A DNA stretch of 64,000 bases from Apophysomyces variabilis (GCA_002749535.1 MZZL01000403.1:124001-188000); one strand, 5' to 3'. Numbered from the stretch's first letter, positions 1 through 11,589 are shown. A program made the numbers and translations. The notes: generated by a model not told the origin, from the letters alone.

Positions 1-946
1 ATTCTGCTTCATTTAATTTGGGTATAATCCATTCTCCTTCCGCTTTGCCTTGTTTATCCAAAATATGGTATTGTCGCTGTTGTTGTACCATTCGCGATTC
101 CCGGATTTTGAGCATCATCGAACCGTAATTATCATAGTAACGTCGCAGTTCACTCACACTCAACCCAGTCCACCGTGCTTCATCATTCAACTGTTCCTTC
201 GGTTCAAACAGATGTAACGGATGAATCAACCCGCGATAGTCTGCCCATATACATTCCTCGAACCGATTTTTCAGATTCTCTTGGGCCACTGTATCTTCTG
301 CCCTTTCTTGCGGTTCCAACAAACCTTGGACAGGCCCATTCTCATCTTCGAGATTGACATGGTAACCGTAACCTTGCCAGACGATCATCAACCGTTTCTT
401 ATCCTTTTCTGCCATCACCTCCAGACTGTTGTCATATTCTACCTTCTTTTTCTTGTTTTCTTTCCCGTCCTCTTCTTCTAAAGGTCGTGGCTCGTCCATG
501 ACCAGGCCGCCATGAGCATCTGACATTTCTTGGGTAACTAAAACTGGGACCATGACCCCCGGAGCAGATGAGGAGGTCGATGATGAATCCGATGGACTGG
601 ATGTGCTATGAGGCGATGCATAGACTACCGCCGAAAGAGATCGCCGGATACTGTTGCGGATCTCTTTGCTATTGGCCTGGGTGGCTTCGGTGGCATCGAA
701 AGAACGATTTGTGGATTTGTCTTCTCTTCCAACGAGATGACGAAAGGATTTAACATAAAGACTTTGTGACTTTTGTGTTCTTCTCTTTCTTCGTTCTTCA
801 TCGTCACTTGCCGTTGCCGACGCCGTCGTTGCCGTTACCGTTGCCGTTGCCGTTGCCGTTGTCGGAGGTGGAGTCGGTTTTGTCTGTGCCGAAAAAGAGA
901 AACTGCGGGTAAGCCCTGCAAACGAAAATCGCTTTGGTTTTTCCAT
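1..946 (-). CDS. Hypothetical low-complexity protein, 5' part (runs off window start)
   Basis: An uninterrupted minus-strand frame runs from the ATG at 946 to the window edge (315 codons, no stop), so the C-terminus lies outside. The N-terminus is MEKPKRFSFAGLTRSFSFS, followed by a Thr/Ala alternating tract (residues about 28-46) encoded by a hexanucleotide repeat, an acidic/basic patch (DDEERRKRR), a Ser/Thr/Pro-rich linker, and an acidic-lysine stretch (EEEDGKENKKKK). The visible end is more ordered and contains LSVSELRRYYDNYG and MLKIRESRMVQQQRQY, which look like amphipathic helices. I do not recognise the family and propose no function. No intron was needed. The start was chosen because it is the first ATG of the open frame and is followed by codon use like that of the neighbouring genes. 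Confidence 0.72.
   Translation of the reverse strand, partial: MEKPKRFSFAGLTRSFSFSAQTKPTPPPTTATATATVTATTASATASDDEERRKRRTQKSQSLYVKSFRHLVGREDKSTNRSFDATEATQANSKEIRNSIRRSLSAVVYASPHSTSSPSDSSSTSSSAPGVMVPVLVTQEMSDAHGGLVMDEPRPLEEEDGKENKKKKVEYDNSLEVMAEKDKKRLMIVWQGYGYHVNLEDENGPVQGLLEPQERAEDTVAQENLKNRFEECIWADYRGLIHPLHLFEPKEQLNDEARWTGLSVSELRRYYDNYGSMMLKIRESRMVQQQRQYHILDKQGKAEGEWIIPKLNEAE
810..861. repeat. Coding hexanucleotide microsatellite (GTTGCC-type)
   Basis: An imperfect run of GTTGCC units (GGCAAC on the coding strand) with a few substitutions lies inside the open frame of the partial minus-strand gene and encodes the Thr-Ala alternation. Because the unit is six bases, length changes would keep the frame and only alter the length of the Thr/Ala tract. 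Confidence 0.75.
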
Positions 947-2195
947 GAAGAGTGAACTGAGGAAAGAAAGAAAAAAGAAGCAAAAGAAAGTATGACAAGA
1001 AAAGGGGAAGGAAGACGTTCGGTGTGAGTGAGTGGACGAGTTGACCAAGTGAAAGAGGGACGGAAGGAGAGAAAGGGAAAAAATAGGAATGGACCAGACC
1101 ATTCTAATATTCTTCTCTAGGCAGGTTATTCGCTCTCTCTGTCTGTCCTGTCGCTCTCTCTCTTTCTCTACTCTCTCTCCGCGTCTCTGGAACGTCTCGC
1201 TGTCACCGATTTGCTTTTAACTGGGCTTCGTTTAGACATAGTCTCTCTCTCTCCGTTCCTGATTAAATTGTACGACACTTCTCCATATTGCTCATTGCCG
1301 TCTTTGTGATGCCTACTCGTGCTTCGTAGTGTTTATGCAAAAATTCAACGCCCCCTTTTTTTATCATATATAAATACCCTTCTTAACTGGGTTTCTTGAT
1401 ATCGATCTTTGCTCTGTCGATTATTTTCTTTTTTATTCATGCATTTTACTGCTCGCTCGTCTGCTGTACAGCAGTGAGTGCATCCTATTAAATCGGAGAT
1501 GAATTCGCCTTCAGGTACGGCTACCCAGTTCGGACTTGAACTTTTTTTTTTAGGTCGATGTACCACAAGCCAAATGATAGCGTCCTTTTTTTTTTTCATT
1601 TGTCAGGCGGAAAGTGCGTTGATATCAAATGTCTATTTGTTTATCCATGGCCAATGTAAACTGCATAGCTTTTGAAATAAGTTTATGCTTATTGTTGTTG
1701 ATGTCATACACGGAACGAGGTCTCCGCGTTTCGTACGAAGTGTCTTTGTTGTCCTACTTCAATTGAGCATGGAAGTTTAATTTGAGGGTGGGAAATGACA
1801 CGAGCAAGCGTTATCTTATTCATGTTTTGCATATCGGGTTGGCTACACCTACATCCGGCTGTCTATTGTTTTGATCACTCCATCTTAAAGCAAGTTAATT
1901 AAGCTTAGCAGGCACGCTTCTTTTTCTAATGCATGCGCCTAACAAACATAACCTCTCCATTTACGATTTTGAAGAGCGGAGATAAGCCGGTATTTATATA
2001 TTGTGCATCCAAAGTGAATGATCGTACATTAGCGAATGATTTTATCGGTGTACCGGAATGAAATCTTGCCGCTCCAGTGTTCCTCCGAAAGCGATTGAGT
2101 TATACAGCAAAGGCAATTAAAGATTCAAAATTCTTTTGGACGGGTGGGGTGATAGGCTGCATCCGTTGCTCTCCGTAAGAAGGAAAGGCTATAGC
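947..2195. other. Intergenic region with polypyrimidine tract
   Basis: Divergent intergenic region between the partial minus-strand gene and the aspartyl protease. The stretch 1129-1260 is strongly CT-rich on the plus strand, with repeated CTCTCT blocks, equivalent to a GA-rich 5' leader or promoter for the minus-strand gene. A few T-runs follow near 1550-1600. Nothing else recognisable. Confidence 0.5.
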
Positions 2196-4099
2196 ATGGA
2201 AGCGATCATCATAGTGACAATGATTGCTGTGGATATCTTGCTGCTGTTTAGTCGAGCCAATATATATCAACGTTTTCAATGCTTCAGAAAAGCAAGCCAT
2301 GCTAGAAAAACACTTCTTGATAGCAGTACAGTACTGAGTCTATGTTTGTGTGAAACGAAATAATGGCCTTTCGGAATTTTTTTTTCTTTATTGATGTAAG
2401 AAATACAACGAGGAGTCCTTGAAGCATCCTTTTTTTTCTTCTTTTGTTGCTCATAGGATGGCTGTCGCTCGTTGGGCAGCGCATCTTGATCTCCAAGGCT
2501 CGCCCACCTGTCATTACTATGTCACAGTAACAGTGGGATCAACTCCAGTACGGACCTATTTAGATTTTTTTTTTCACGCACTCAATGCGTTCTTCCCTTG
2601 CTTTTCACTTTCCTAATGTTTTGCCCTATTGGAATATTAGGTCAATCTCGTGTTTGATCTTGGTTCGGCCAATACAGCAGTAATATCCGATCTTTGCGAT
2701 GGCGTCAATTGCAGTTTTGTTCAAAAACCGTATTTGCCCGCACCAGCTTTAGCAGATCGCCAGCATTGGGTGAATGCGACCTATCTGGGCAACATCCATA
2801 TGCGAGCCTCATGGGCTGGATATGCTACGACGCAATTGGTGTCGTTCGGAAACAAGGCACAAGCCCTAGCGCGCGTTGATGCCATTGTACAGAATTCTGC
2901 TTTTTTCGTTCCACGATGCCCGCAAAATCAAGGCATCTTAGGATTGGCGTACGCGACCTTACAAACCGTGCCCAACCCACCCATGAAAGCAAGTCAGAAA
3001 ACGGTTATCGACGCTATAATTGAACAACATGGCGCTGCTAATATGTTCGCATTGCAATTATGTCCCAAATCAGCCCATGATCCGCGTTTTCGTCGTTTAT
3101 ACCATGCATTACAGCAAACTCAGTCATCTCCTTCTCTGCAAGCTTCATTACCTTCTACAGCAATTTCGTCATGTCGTCGCCGTGGACATTTATGGCTAGG
3201 TGGCTACTCATCAAGCGCTGTAGGTAGCCCTATTGAATGGGTCCCTCTTGTAAAAAGTCGATATTATGAAGTGCAGGTTGATCATTTCCTAGTGAATGAT
3301 CGCATTGTTACCGGTATGTCCAATATCAACAGTCCTCGGACAATTGTCGACAGTGGTGCTAAAAATATTATGCTCAGTCCGGAGGTACTGATGGAAAACA
3401 TATCCAAGGGAAAAGGGGGAGGGAATATGGCTCATTATCGTGCGGGGCTGACAGCACAAGTGAATTCACTTTTTCGTTTTATTCTAGAATTTGCGGTTGC
3501 TTCTCCGTGCCTTGTGGGAATCGCGAATTGTACAATTTGACAGGCGATCTGTTTCGGAAAAGTACGAACGTGCTTTCTGGCTAGATCACGCTATGCTTAG
3601 TGTCCCAATGGACCATGTCACCATTGTAGCCAATACTACTGTTGCAGTATCCCTGTCAGGCCGCCATATTAAGATTCCTGTGGAGAATCTACTGAAAATT
3701 CGGCCAGGGAAGGATAACTTTGTGAATATCAGCTGGACAGGTCTGACTAAATCCGGACACGGCAGTAAGCAGTTAGCTTCTACCATCCTTGGCAACTCGT
3801 TATTACGTGGCAAAACTGTGATTTTCGATCGTGATACACAACGGATAGGCTTTGCAGACGCTGCTTTTTGTTGCAACGAGTCTAGCGCGCAAGATGTGAA
3901 CGTTTTTCCACCAGAATACGACGTAGCATCTGATCATCGACGTGAGGTCATGATTACGGTGATTTTGGCCGTATTTGGCACAGTCCTTTCGCTTGCATTT
4001 ATAGCAAAGATGTTGCAACATGCAAAAAAATCCTCTTTAAGATGCAAATCAGAACCACATACCCTCCAAAACGGAACGAACGGTCTTAATAAAAGCTAA
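2196..4099 (+). CDS. Membrane-anchored beta-secretase-like aspartyl protease (pepsin family A1), possibly impaired active site
   Basis: Proposed exons 2196-2347, 2457-2547, 2641-3384 and 3488-4099 join in frame to 532 aa. Residues 1-21 look like a signal peptide (MEAIIIVTMIAVDILLLFSR). The mature fold starts near CHYYVTVTVGSTP, followed by the first active-site motif VFDLGSANTAV. Next come QGILGLAY, MFALQLC, LWLGGY and YYEVQV, which follow the pepsin/BACE order, then the second motif IVDSGAKN and a C-terminal TILGNSLLRGKTVIFDR. A hydrophobic helix (MITVILAVFGTVLSLAFIAK) and a basic tail follow. Both catalytic Asp are present, but the usual D-T-G-S is D-L-G-S and the usual D-S/T-G-T/S is D-S-G-A. 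In the family this is a type I membrane or secretory-pathway protease. The first exon and its splice site are the least certain; the intron at 3385-3487 was chosen because it restores the family spacing between the second motif and AFWLD. Confidence 0.82.
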
Positions 4100-4511
4100 C
4101 GCTTATATCTTGGTATTGTACCGTTACTGGAAAAAGTTCCTTCTAGACGCCTTTAAATGTATTTATTGACCATCTTTTTCTTTTTACAGTGAACCGCACG
4201 CTTCGACAGCGCTTATTGCCATGAACACTGTAAAATATACTACATAGCACTTTATTCGTCATTGGTCTTACTCAAGGTTTTCTATTCTCCCCGGTTGTTA
4301 CCTGTGCCTAATAAGCTAGAATACAGAATTACAAAGGAAGGTCTCTGTGGTTTGTTTCTACACTAGTTTAAAAGTGAACGCTTTGGTAATTGGGTTGCTT
4401 TATACAAAGTGTATATTACTGTTTCATCTTGTATGACATTGATGGCGGATGAGCATCTTTTGATTCGGGCTTTTAATATCCTTTTTCCCACCATTCCTTT
4501 TGAACAGAGGC
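4100..4511. other. Intergenic, protease 3' end to NIT2 promoter
   Basis: About 410 bp with no gene recognised; it should hold the 3' UTR of the protease gene and the promoter of the NIT2 homologue. Confidence 0.5.
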
Positions 4512-5896
4512 ATGTTTGCTGCTGTGAAGCGCTCATTTCTCGTCCAAGCTCGTCGTAACATGTCAAACGTCCTTGCTCCTGCGTCACCTTTTAAGCTTGC
4601 TTTGCTCCAACTGAAAGGTGGAGCCGACAAACAGGCCAACCTCGATAATGCCCGAGCAAAGATTCTCGAAGCTGCAAGCAATGGCGCCAATGTCGTAGTC
4701 TTGCCCGAAATCTTTAACTCTCCATATTCCACTACGGAGTTTCCCAAATATGCTGAAGCTCTAGCCACTGGGGAGTCGGTCAAAATGCTGTCCAGCACAG
4801 CCAAGGTACGCTGACGCTCAAACAAGGAATAGCTTTTGCTTACGTTAGCATAATTTTCGTTTTGGTTCAGGAAGCGGGCGTTTATCTTTTTGGAGGTCTT
4901 GTTAGCGAAGCTTATACTTTTATCCAGCATGTATTTAACATTGTGGAATGAAATAGGATCGATTCCTGAGCGTGATGAGAACACTGGCAACATTTACAAT
5001 ACATTGACCGTATATAATCCTTCAGGTACAACTGTGACAATTCAAAATGAGATCTATAGTAATCATTATTTTAGGTGAAATGATTGGTATCCACCGCAAG
5101 GTACATCTTTTTGACATTGATATCCCCGGGAAGATCCAATTCAAGGTATACTGACATGTAAGTTTATAATCACTTACGCAACTTTTCACCGATTAGGAAA
5201 GCGATATCTTGTCAAGTGGCGACTCACTGACTCACATCGATACCAGTAAGTTGATACACAATAGAAATACTGTCATGATCTCAGTATGCAATGAAAAGAA
5301 TACGGTAAAATTGGTGTCGGAATCTGCTATGATATACGGTAAGATGAAGATTAACAAAGAATGTTATAAATAATGACGCTGACATTTGGGTCCGAAGCTT
5401 CCCAGAGCTTGCTATGATTGCTGCGCGCAAAGGCTGCATGGCCATGATTTATCCTGGTGCTTTCAATTTGACCACAGGTCCTCTTCACTGGGAACTGTTA
5501 CAGCGTGCTAGAGCCACAGACAATCAAATTTATGTAGCAGCATGCTCTCCTGCTAGGAATCTAGACGCAACTTATCACGCATGGGGTCATTCAACGGTCG
5601 TTGATCCAAAGTATAGATAATCAATCGTGAAATGACGTTTCACTTAACATTCTATTCCTCAGGGGCACAGTTATCGCGACAACTGACGAGAACGAATCCA
5701 TTGTGTATGCGGACATTGGTTTGTATCCCTGATTACCACACGGACTCAGATATCTCACAACCTATTAGATCCGCAAGAGATTCGAAGTATTCGTGCTGGA
5801 ATTCCTCTTTACGAACAACGTCGGTTCGATATCTATGGAGACGTAGCAGAGACTGTTGAAATCAAGGATGGAAAGGGTTTCAAAAAGTCTGAATAG
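4512..5896 (+). CDS. NIT2: Omega-amidase NIT2, carbon-nitrogen hydrolase (nitrilase superfamily)
   Basis: Nine exons (4512-4805, 4871-4895, 4957-5025, 5075-5145, 5197-5245, 5299-5338, 5398-5610, 5663-5718, 5769-5896) give 314 aa. The nitrilase catalytic triad is visible: Glu66 in [11 protein letters not shown], Lys138 in HRKVHLFD and Cys179 in GVGICYDIR, with spacing close to that of mammalian NIT2. [11 protein letters not shown] and [10 protein letters not shown] are further signature segments. The family hydrolyses alpha-ketoglutaramate and alpha-ketosuccinamate to 2-oxoacids and ammonia, completing glutamine/asparagine transamination. The first 20 or so residues are basic, hydroxylated and free of acidic residues ([15 protein letters not shown]), as expected for a mitochondrial presequence; an internal Met17 could give a cytosolic form. 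The stop lies only 28 bp from the stop of the convergent gene. Confidence 0.95.
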
Positions 5897-5924
5897 ACAG
5901 CTTCCGTGCCTTGAAGTATTTTCA

Positions 5925-7823
5925 TTAAAACACCGTTCCCAAAGCTTCAAACCAGCTAACGATGCTTGAATCCATTTGTACGCATTGCTTGAATTCTTCA
6001 AAGCTGATATATCCCTCTCTCTCCGTCTTGACGCTTTTAAATGTTTTGTCAACCATCTCGTTGATAGCATCCTGAGACATGGTCTCCATAATGGGGAATT
6101 TTTCTTCCCAAGCCTTTTTCGAGGGCCCTTGATCAGTATACTCGACGTTAGGTTGTTTATCTTTGCGTGCAGCCGATGGTGACGGGGGTTCACCAAATGC
6201 ATCTTCTGAGGTGAAGCGGTGGCTGTCGGAACGGAAAGATTCCGTTCCGTACGCATCCAATTCTTCTTCTTTCCGGGACAGCGCCTGCGCTTGCTCCGTT
6301 TCTCTTGCATATTGTCGTTCAAAATGCTGTTCTTTCAGCGGATAAGTCGGCCGTTGTCTTTGCGAGTTAGTGTTTCCCGATTCTCCAGAGCTCGTGTTAG
6401 CCATTTCGCGGTCTTGGTCATCTTCACTATTTCTTTCAGTAGAAGAAGACGGTATAGCCACATTGAATGCAGCGCTGACGGGTTGTGACGCTGAAAACTC
6501 GTATGTATCCATCATTTCGTCTTCCATAGCGCTCACTACGTCTCGAACCAGCTCCATCGACAAATAAAAGTACGATTTAAACATCCGATACAGTTCGTCT
6601 CTGGAAATATAGCCATCATCGTCCAAATCATACCCTTTAAATGCAACTATGGAACAAATTTAGTCGATCTTTTCCATTCCCATGTTCAAACCAAAAACAC
6701 CATCATACATACACTGGATCTTCTCGTCAAGATTTCCTTTACAAAGCACGCTTAGACCACACACTAGCTCGGAGAAATCGATGACCCCATCTTTGTCTTG
6801 GTCAAAGAAGGAAAATATGCGTTCGGTTATCAAGTTTTTCTCGAGACCAAGCGGTCCAAGACATTGTTCGAAAGTTTCTTTATCAATTCCACCTTCATTG
6901 GTATCGGCTGTAGATAATGATTTGAACTGTTCATATAAAGCTTCGAGTTCCACCTGGTCAACTACATTTCCATAATCAGACTGATACGTAACTCAATCTC
7001 TTCGCACCAGAAACATTAAAAACAAAGCTTACAATGTGTCCTTTTTTGTAATTCTCGAAACTTTTCTGATGTTAACGGTGGCCGCTGTTTGTTTTTGCCT
7101 GGGTAGAACACTGGAAGGAGAGCACTTCTTGGATTGGCCAAAGGAGGGATCGGTATCCGGATTTTAAGGAAGACATGTGTATGAGCATGGTTGTTGCCAC
7201 CCTCACACATTTCACAAAGGTCAAAATCAACGCAATTAGCGCATTTGTACCGTATTCCACGAATAGGGGAAATGCTACATTTGTTACAAGTGATACCGCC
7301 TGCAGAAGCCGAATTGTGTCAGCACTAAATCAAAAAAGACGGCAAAACCACTGCTTACGATGAATATAGCCTTCTATAATTTCTGTGAATCAACCAAACC
7401 ATATGTACGTTAGCCGCTCTTACCTTTCCGCGACTGATTGTCTGAAATGGCATAGAGCAGGTTTAACAAATTTTTATTGTCGTCCTCACTCCATTCTTTC
7501 AAAAGCGATACCAATCGTCCTCCTCCTCCAGTATTGCCCACAGCAGTATCACTTTCTTCCTCAGAATCAGAAAGTTGCCACTGCAAGGAAGAGGCAAATT
7601 CATCGTAATTCCCCTCGGCATGTCTTGCACTCCCATTGCTACTATTGTTTTCTCCACCGTGTCTTCGCCGTCGGATGTGCCGCGAACGACGAAGCCGCGA
7701 GCCACGGGTAGTTCCACCAGATGATCTGAAGCGATCCACAAAGTAAGAAATGGTCACAAGTGCTACTATGCTTGTAATTGCTCCTGAAACTACGACAATC
7801 GCTGGATGTATGCGTGTGGCCAT
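5925..7823 (-). CDS. Membrane-anchored ZZ-zinc-finger plus EF-hand calcium-binding protein
   Basis: Five exons (7424-7823, 7359-7382, 7033-7299, 6713-6961, 5925-6646, read right to left) give 553 aa. Order of parts: an N-terminal hydrophobic helix (AIVVVSGAITSIVALVTIS, about residues 9-30) followed by a basic, Ser/Gly-rich stretch; then a ZZ-type zinc finger with CNKC, CANC, CEMC and a trailing His pair, ending in HVFLKIRIPI. Next is a calcineurin-B/NCS-like EF-hand module starting VELEALYEQFKSL, with loops DQDKDGVIDFSE and DLDDDGYISRDE. A long charged low-complexity linker and a last degenerate EF-like segment (EGYISFEEFKQC) finish the protein. Both main loops retain the calcium-coordinating Asp and the terminal Glu. 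A membrane-tethered calcium sensor or adaptor is inferred; I know no characterised name for it. A 24-nt exon (7359-7382) was placed by phase and motif continuity. Confidence 0.88.
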
Positions 7824-8569
7824 TGCTGTTCTTTTACCATAGGTTCTGCAGTTCCTTCCAACTGGATATTTTGCATATTCAATCTGCGCCGCTTCAAAAT
7901 CATTTCAAGTTGGCGAATAGGAAATGTTTAGATATCAGGTATTTTATCAAAAGACGAAGTGACCATTCTTTGTCATTGACTGAAACTAAGCAAAGGGAGC
8001 GGTTTTGCAGAATATGAAGTAATTGAAACAATTCAATCTATCCGATGATAGGAGTAATTCTGACCGACTTTCATCTAAGCCGTTCCAATCTAATGGATAC
8101 ACCATTCATTTAAATCGATAATTCTACTTTCTGCTAACGTTATCGTCAGGTTATTTGGCGTACTGTACGTGTGTGCGTCTTACTAGGATATTAGTTTTGC
8201 TTTTTCTTACAACTGTTACTGCGGCAGAGTAATGACTGATAATTAGTGTGAGAAACTGAGAACGTCCAGGCATATACAAATACGTCTATTTGGAACCCCT
8301 AGCTCCAGATTCCTTTTGGTTCGGCAACCACAATATAACCGATACACATATTCTCGCACTGGTTTAAATTTTCTCACCTTTATATCAAACCCAAAGCTGA
8401 CAGATAACTTTATCGGTTTGCTTTATCAGAATACTCTTCGTTTGCCATCGTTTGTTGCGGGGGAAGATTATACTTGCATACTGCATGCACATGTGATATG
8501 GCATAAAACGGATTTAACAAGCCTTTCCGAAAATTCGTAAAATTGGTTTCTCTTTATCACTCTGTTGGT
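7824..8569. other. Divergent intergenic promoter region
   Basis: About 745 bp between two divergent genes. A plus-strand short open frame at 8316-8540 lacks any recognisable domain and is treated as chance. No specific regulatory motif was identified. Confidence 0.45.
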
Positions 8570-10294
8570 ATGAAGCTACAACTAGTCGATTTACCGTATG
8601 ATGTCCTAGTCAACATCGCCACGCATTTATCACAAGACGATCGCTATTTTTGCGTCACCGTGTCTCGTTCGTGGAATGTAGCATTTATCCATGAATTATA
8701 TCGTTCTGTGGATATCAGCCATAGATGGCAGCTTAAACGATTTTGGGAAATATTGCGACGCTCGTTGTCGACAGGCCAACCTCTAGGACATCTAGTTCGT
8801 ACACTTCGAATAAGTTGTTCGTTCACCTCTCAAGATCTCCTTGAGCTTTCTCGCCTATGTCCTTTTGTTGCTGATCTGGACTATAAACAGGGTGGGTATC
8901 TCTCGCCACTAGAGGCTATACAGAAATGCAAATATATTGTCAAGGCACCACAACTTGTCATCAATACAAAACGTTTTAAGCTGCCTGATACTACTATCGC
9001 AGACAAACTAACGCGACTGGCTATTGCTATCAATACATGCCCAAAATGGATAGACTTGCTGAAAAGCCTCCCATGCGTAGAAGAGCTTAAACTGGAAGGT
9101 TGCCGTAACCTTTCTACAGGAGCCATTGTGAAGATCTCTTTATATGATCTTGAAACGCTTCATTCCATCTTGCCTCGTCTCCGTGGTTTCGAAATGAACG
9201 AGTTTTACATCAACGGACCAATTCCGAAAGAAATTTTACCTTGTCATAACATTCGAGAATTATCACTCAAGCCGAGGGATAGTTACTTATGGGGTCAATA
9301 CTTTGCACGAAAGTACAGAAAGCTCGAACACTTGCAGCTTAGCAACTGTGAACGAATAAGCATAGAATTTGAAAAAGAAGCTTTGGCGTTGGTTTCATCT
9401 TGTAGACGACTCAAATCGTTTGAAGGATGGTTCTTCTATACCGACAAGTGTCCCTTTGTGCGACCACGTTTGGAGATATTGCGAGAACTCAGCGCGCAGC
9501 CACGTGCCCTGGATGCATGGGGTCATTCCTTTACTGCATCTATTATCTACCGTGTTCATCGAACAATTTCGACACTCAGCTTGAGTATAGGAGATAATGC
9601 TTTATTGGACAAAATAGATTCTTCATTACAGTGTTGTAAGTTGCTGGTAAAACTCCAACTACAAGTCTACTGTGATATTTTGAAGATCGACCGTTTTCTG
9701 GACGCTTGCAGCCATCTGAAGGAACTGGTCATCGAAGGCGATGCCGTTACTGTAAGCGACGAGCCAACAATACGCAAGGAGCACAAGCTTCAGAAACTAA
9801 AAATCAAGGCCAGCAACACTTGTTATAAATTGTTTCCATATCTATCGGAACGATGCCCTGATCTAGCCGAAGTTACTTGCAAATACAGCGAAATTTACAG
9901 TCAATCCATTGACATACGGTTGAACAGTTTAAAACTTAGAAGGCTCGCAGTTTCTTGTAACGACAAGTGCGAGTTCAAGGTCGAAGTATTCAACTATAAG
10001 CACGGGCTCATCGGTAATTCCAAAGTTATTACAATTGGAGAGAATGACGACAAGCAAGCTCTGAAAGATGCTCCTACATTGTCTTGGGTGCACAGACCCC
10101 GGGAGGTTGGGATATTATCTAAAAGGCTCTCAATATCAATTCGTTGCTCAGCTGCAGCTAGAATACGCTTGCAGGGTATGTTGCTAGCAGATGCGAAAGT
10201 TGAAGACACGGTCCTTTCCAATGTAAATCGTGGATTTGACATACCTTTTCAGCCTGGTTACAGCTCACAGATTGAGCAATGGATGACCTATTAA
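8570..10294 (+). CDS. F-box protein with leucine-rich-repeat-like C-terminal region
   Basis: A single exon of 574 aa. The N-terminus (about residues 2-45) is an F-box: LVDLPYDVLVNIATHL followed by a conserved Trp in SRSWNVAFIHELYRSV. The remainder has irregular leucine-rich repeats of about 25-30 residues, for example VEELKLEGCRNL, IRELSLKPR and LEHLQLSNCERI, as in LRR F-box proteins. F-box proteins bind Skp1 through the F-box and present substrates to an SCF ubiquitin ligase; the substrate here is unknown. An upstream TTG at 8543 keeps the frame open, but the ATG at 8570 directly precedes the F-box and is preferred. Large families of such single-exon F-box/LRR proteins are common in Mucoromycota. 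Confidence 0.9.
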   Translation: MKLQLVDLPYDVLVNIATHLSQDDRYFCVTVSRSWNVAFIHELYRSVDISHRWQLKRFWEILRRSLSTGQPLGHLVRTLRISCSFTSQDLLELSRLCPFVADLDYKQGGYLSPLEAIQKCKYIVKAPQLVINTKRFKLPDTTIADKLTRLAIAINTCPKWIDLLKSLPCVEELKLEGCRNLSTGAIVKISLYDLETLHSILPRLRGFEMNEFYINGPIPKEILPCHNIRELSLKPRDSYLWGQYFARKYRKLEHLQLSNCERISIEFEKEALALVSSCRRLKSFEGWFFYTDKCPFVRPRLEILRELSAQPRALDAWGHSFTASIIYRVHRTISTLSLSIGDNALLDKIDSSLQCCKLLVKLQLQVYCDILKIDRFLDACSHLKELVIEGDAVTVSDEPTIRKEHKLQKLKIKASNTCYKLFPYLSERCPDLAEVTCKYSEIYSQSIDIRLNSLKLRRLAVSCNDKCEFKVEVFNYKHGLIGNSKVITIGENDDKQALKDAPTLSWVHRPREVGILSKRLSISIRCSAAARIRLQGMLLADAKVEDTVLSNVNRGFDIPFQPGYSSQIEQWMTY

Positions 10295-11589
10295 AATACT
10301 TATGCGCCCTTAAAAGTTGCACTGTTCGAGTGTTCCATGTCTGTGACATAAAGCATCAAATATTTCTTTTATCCCATGTATAACGGAAATATGGTTTTTG
10401 ACTTTAGGTGAGTTTATAATATTTTACTAAAAGCGGATCGAAATTACCTCTGCGAAGTAAATGGACTTCAACCGCATAGCATATCGTTGGTCATACAGTT
10501 CTATATTGTTGATGCCTTATTTCCACAGTACTCAGATTGATGCATCTCCAACAATTAATATTGGTGATTGTAAAGAAAAATGCCACTGAGCCTGCTAACA
10601 AATACTGTGTAACTTTAGCATTAATAAATAACCATACATATCAAAAAGGGAAGCGACTGGAGCATTATCAATGACTTCCATATGCTTAGTAGGACATATT
10701 TCTAAAAAAAAATCCCATAGGATATGCTGTCACCTCAATAGCTAGTACCAGAAATCCAGCAATGCCTAATGAGCATTAAACTAAAAATATAGTGAAAGCT
10801 TGTGAACAGTTTGAGAGGATTCCAGGAGAAGACTCATTTTAAGGGATCATTCTTAATGATTACCATTCTAGCAATATCTGTTCCACATGAACCTGGGTTC
10901 AAGAAATAGAAGAGAGAGATTAGCATCCGTGTGTAAGTCATGATTTAGTTCGCTTCATGATGCATAGAATATCTACGCTACCAATCTGCACACTATATCT
11001 CAAATGTGAACAAGTTTAGTGCGCTACCACGTATTAACGTCTCATGAATTTTAACCTGCATGGGCCCTTCCCTGATACGTTTCAGTTTTAAACCTCTCCT
11101 TACTTCATGCAAACCTAAGTAACAGTTATTTATTGTATCTGCAGTAGCACATCGCCCTTTCCATTTCCATTGGTTCTTAACGCCTTAGGCTGATGCAGCA
11201 CTTTAAGCCCTCTGCAGGGCATAACAGTACAGCACATTAGCCTAAAGGAGCCTTGCACATTTGTAATCCATCCATAGTGGTTATATTATGACAAAAATTG
11301 ACAGATGTCAAATAGATATGCTACTTAAACTTTATCCTTGCGCGGATACACCAGCTTACCGACGCAATTTTCATCCATTAGTAATAAAATATCATTACGA
11401 ATTAAGCCATGAAGTGATGCAATAAATTCTTTTAGTAAGCTTTACTATAATAAAGGCTAGTAGTTCGCCCTTCCCGACATGGGAGTTGATCATCCTTTGA
11501 GCGCACTGATTCTGTGTGACTGTAATAGCTATTGATTTTCTGCTTTTCAAAAGACTTGCCTTGACAAGCAAAGTTCTCTCCTATCACCC
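10295..11589. other. Long gene-free interval
   Basis: About 1.3 kb, AT-rich, with no open frame above 60 codons that resembles a protein and no RNA gene recognised. I see nothing definite in it. Confidence 0.5.

Noticed and set aside
3460..3487. Alternative 28-nt intron in the aspartyl protease that also restores the frame
   Set aside because: Too short compared with the other introns, and leaves about 25 extra residues between DSGA and the AFWLD segment; the 3385-3487 intron fits the family better.
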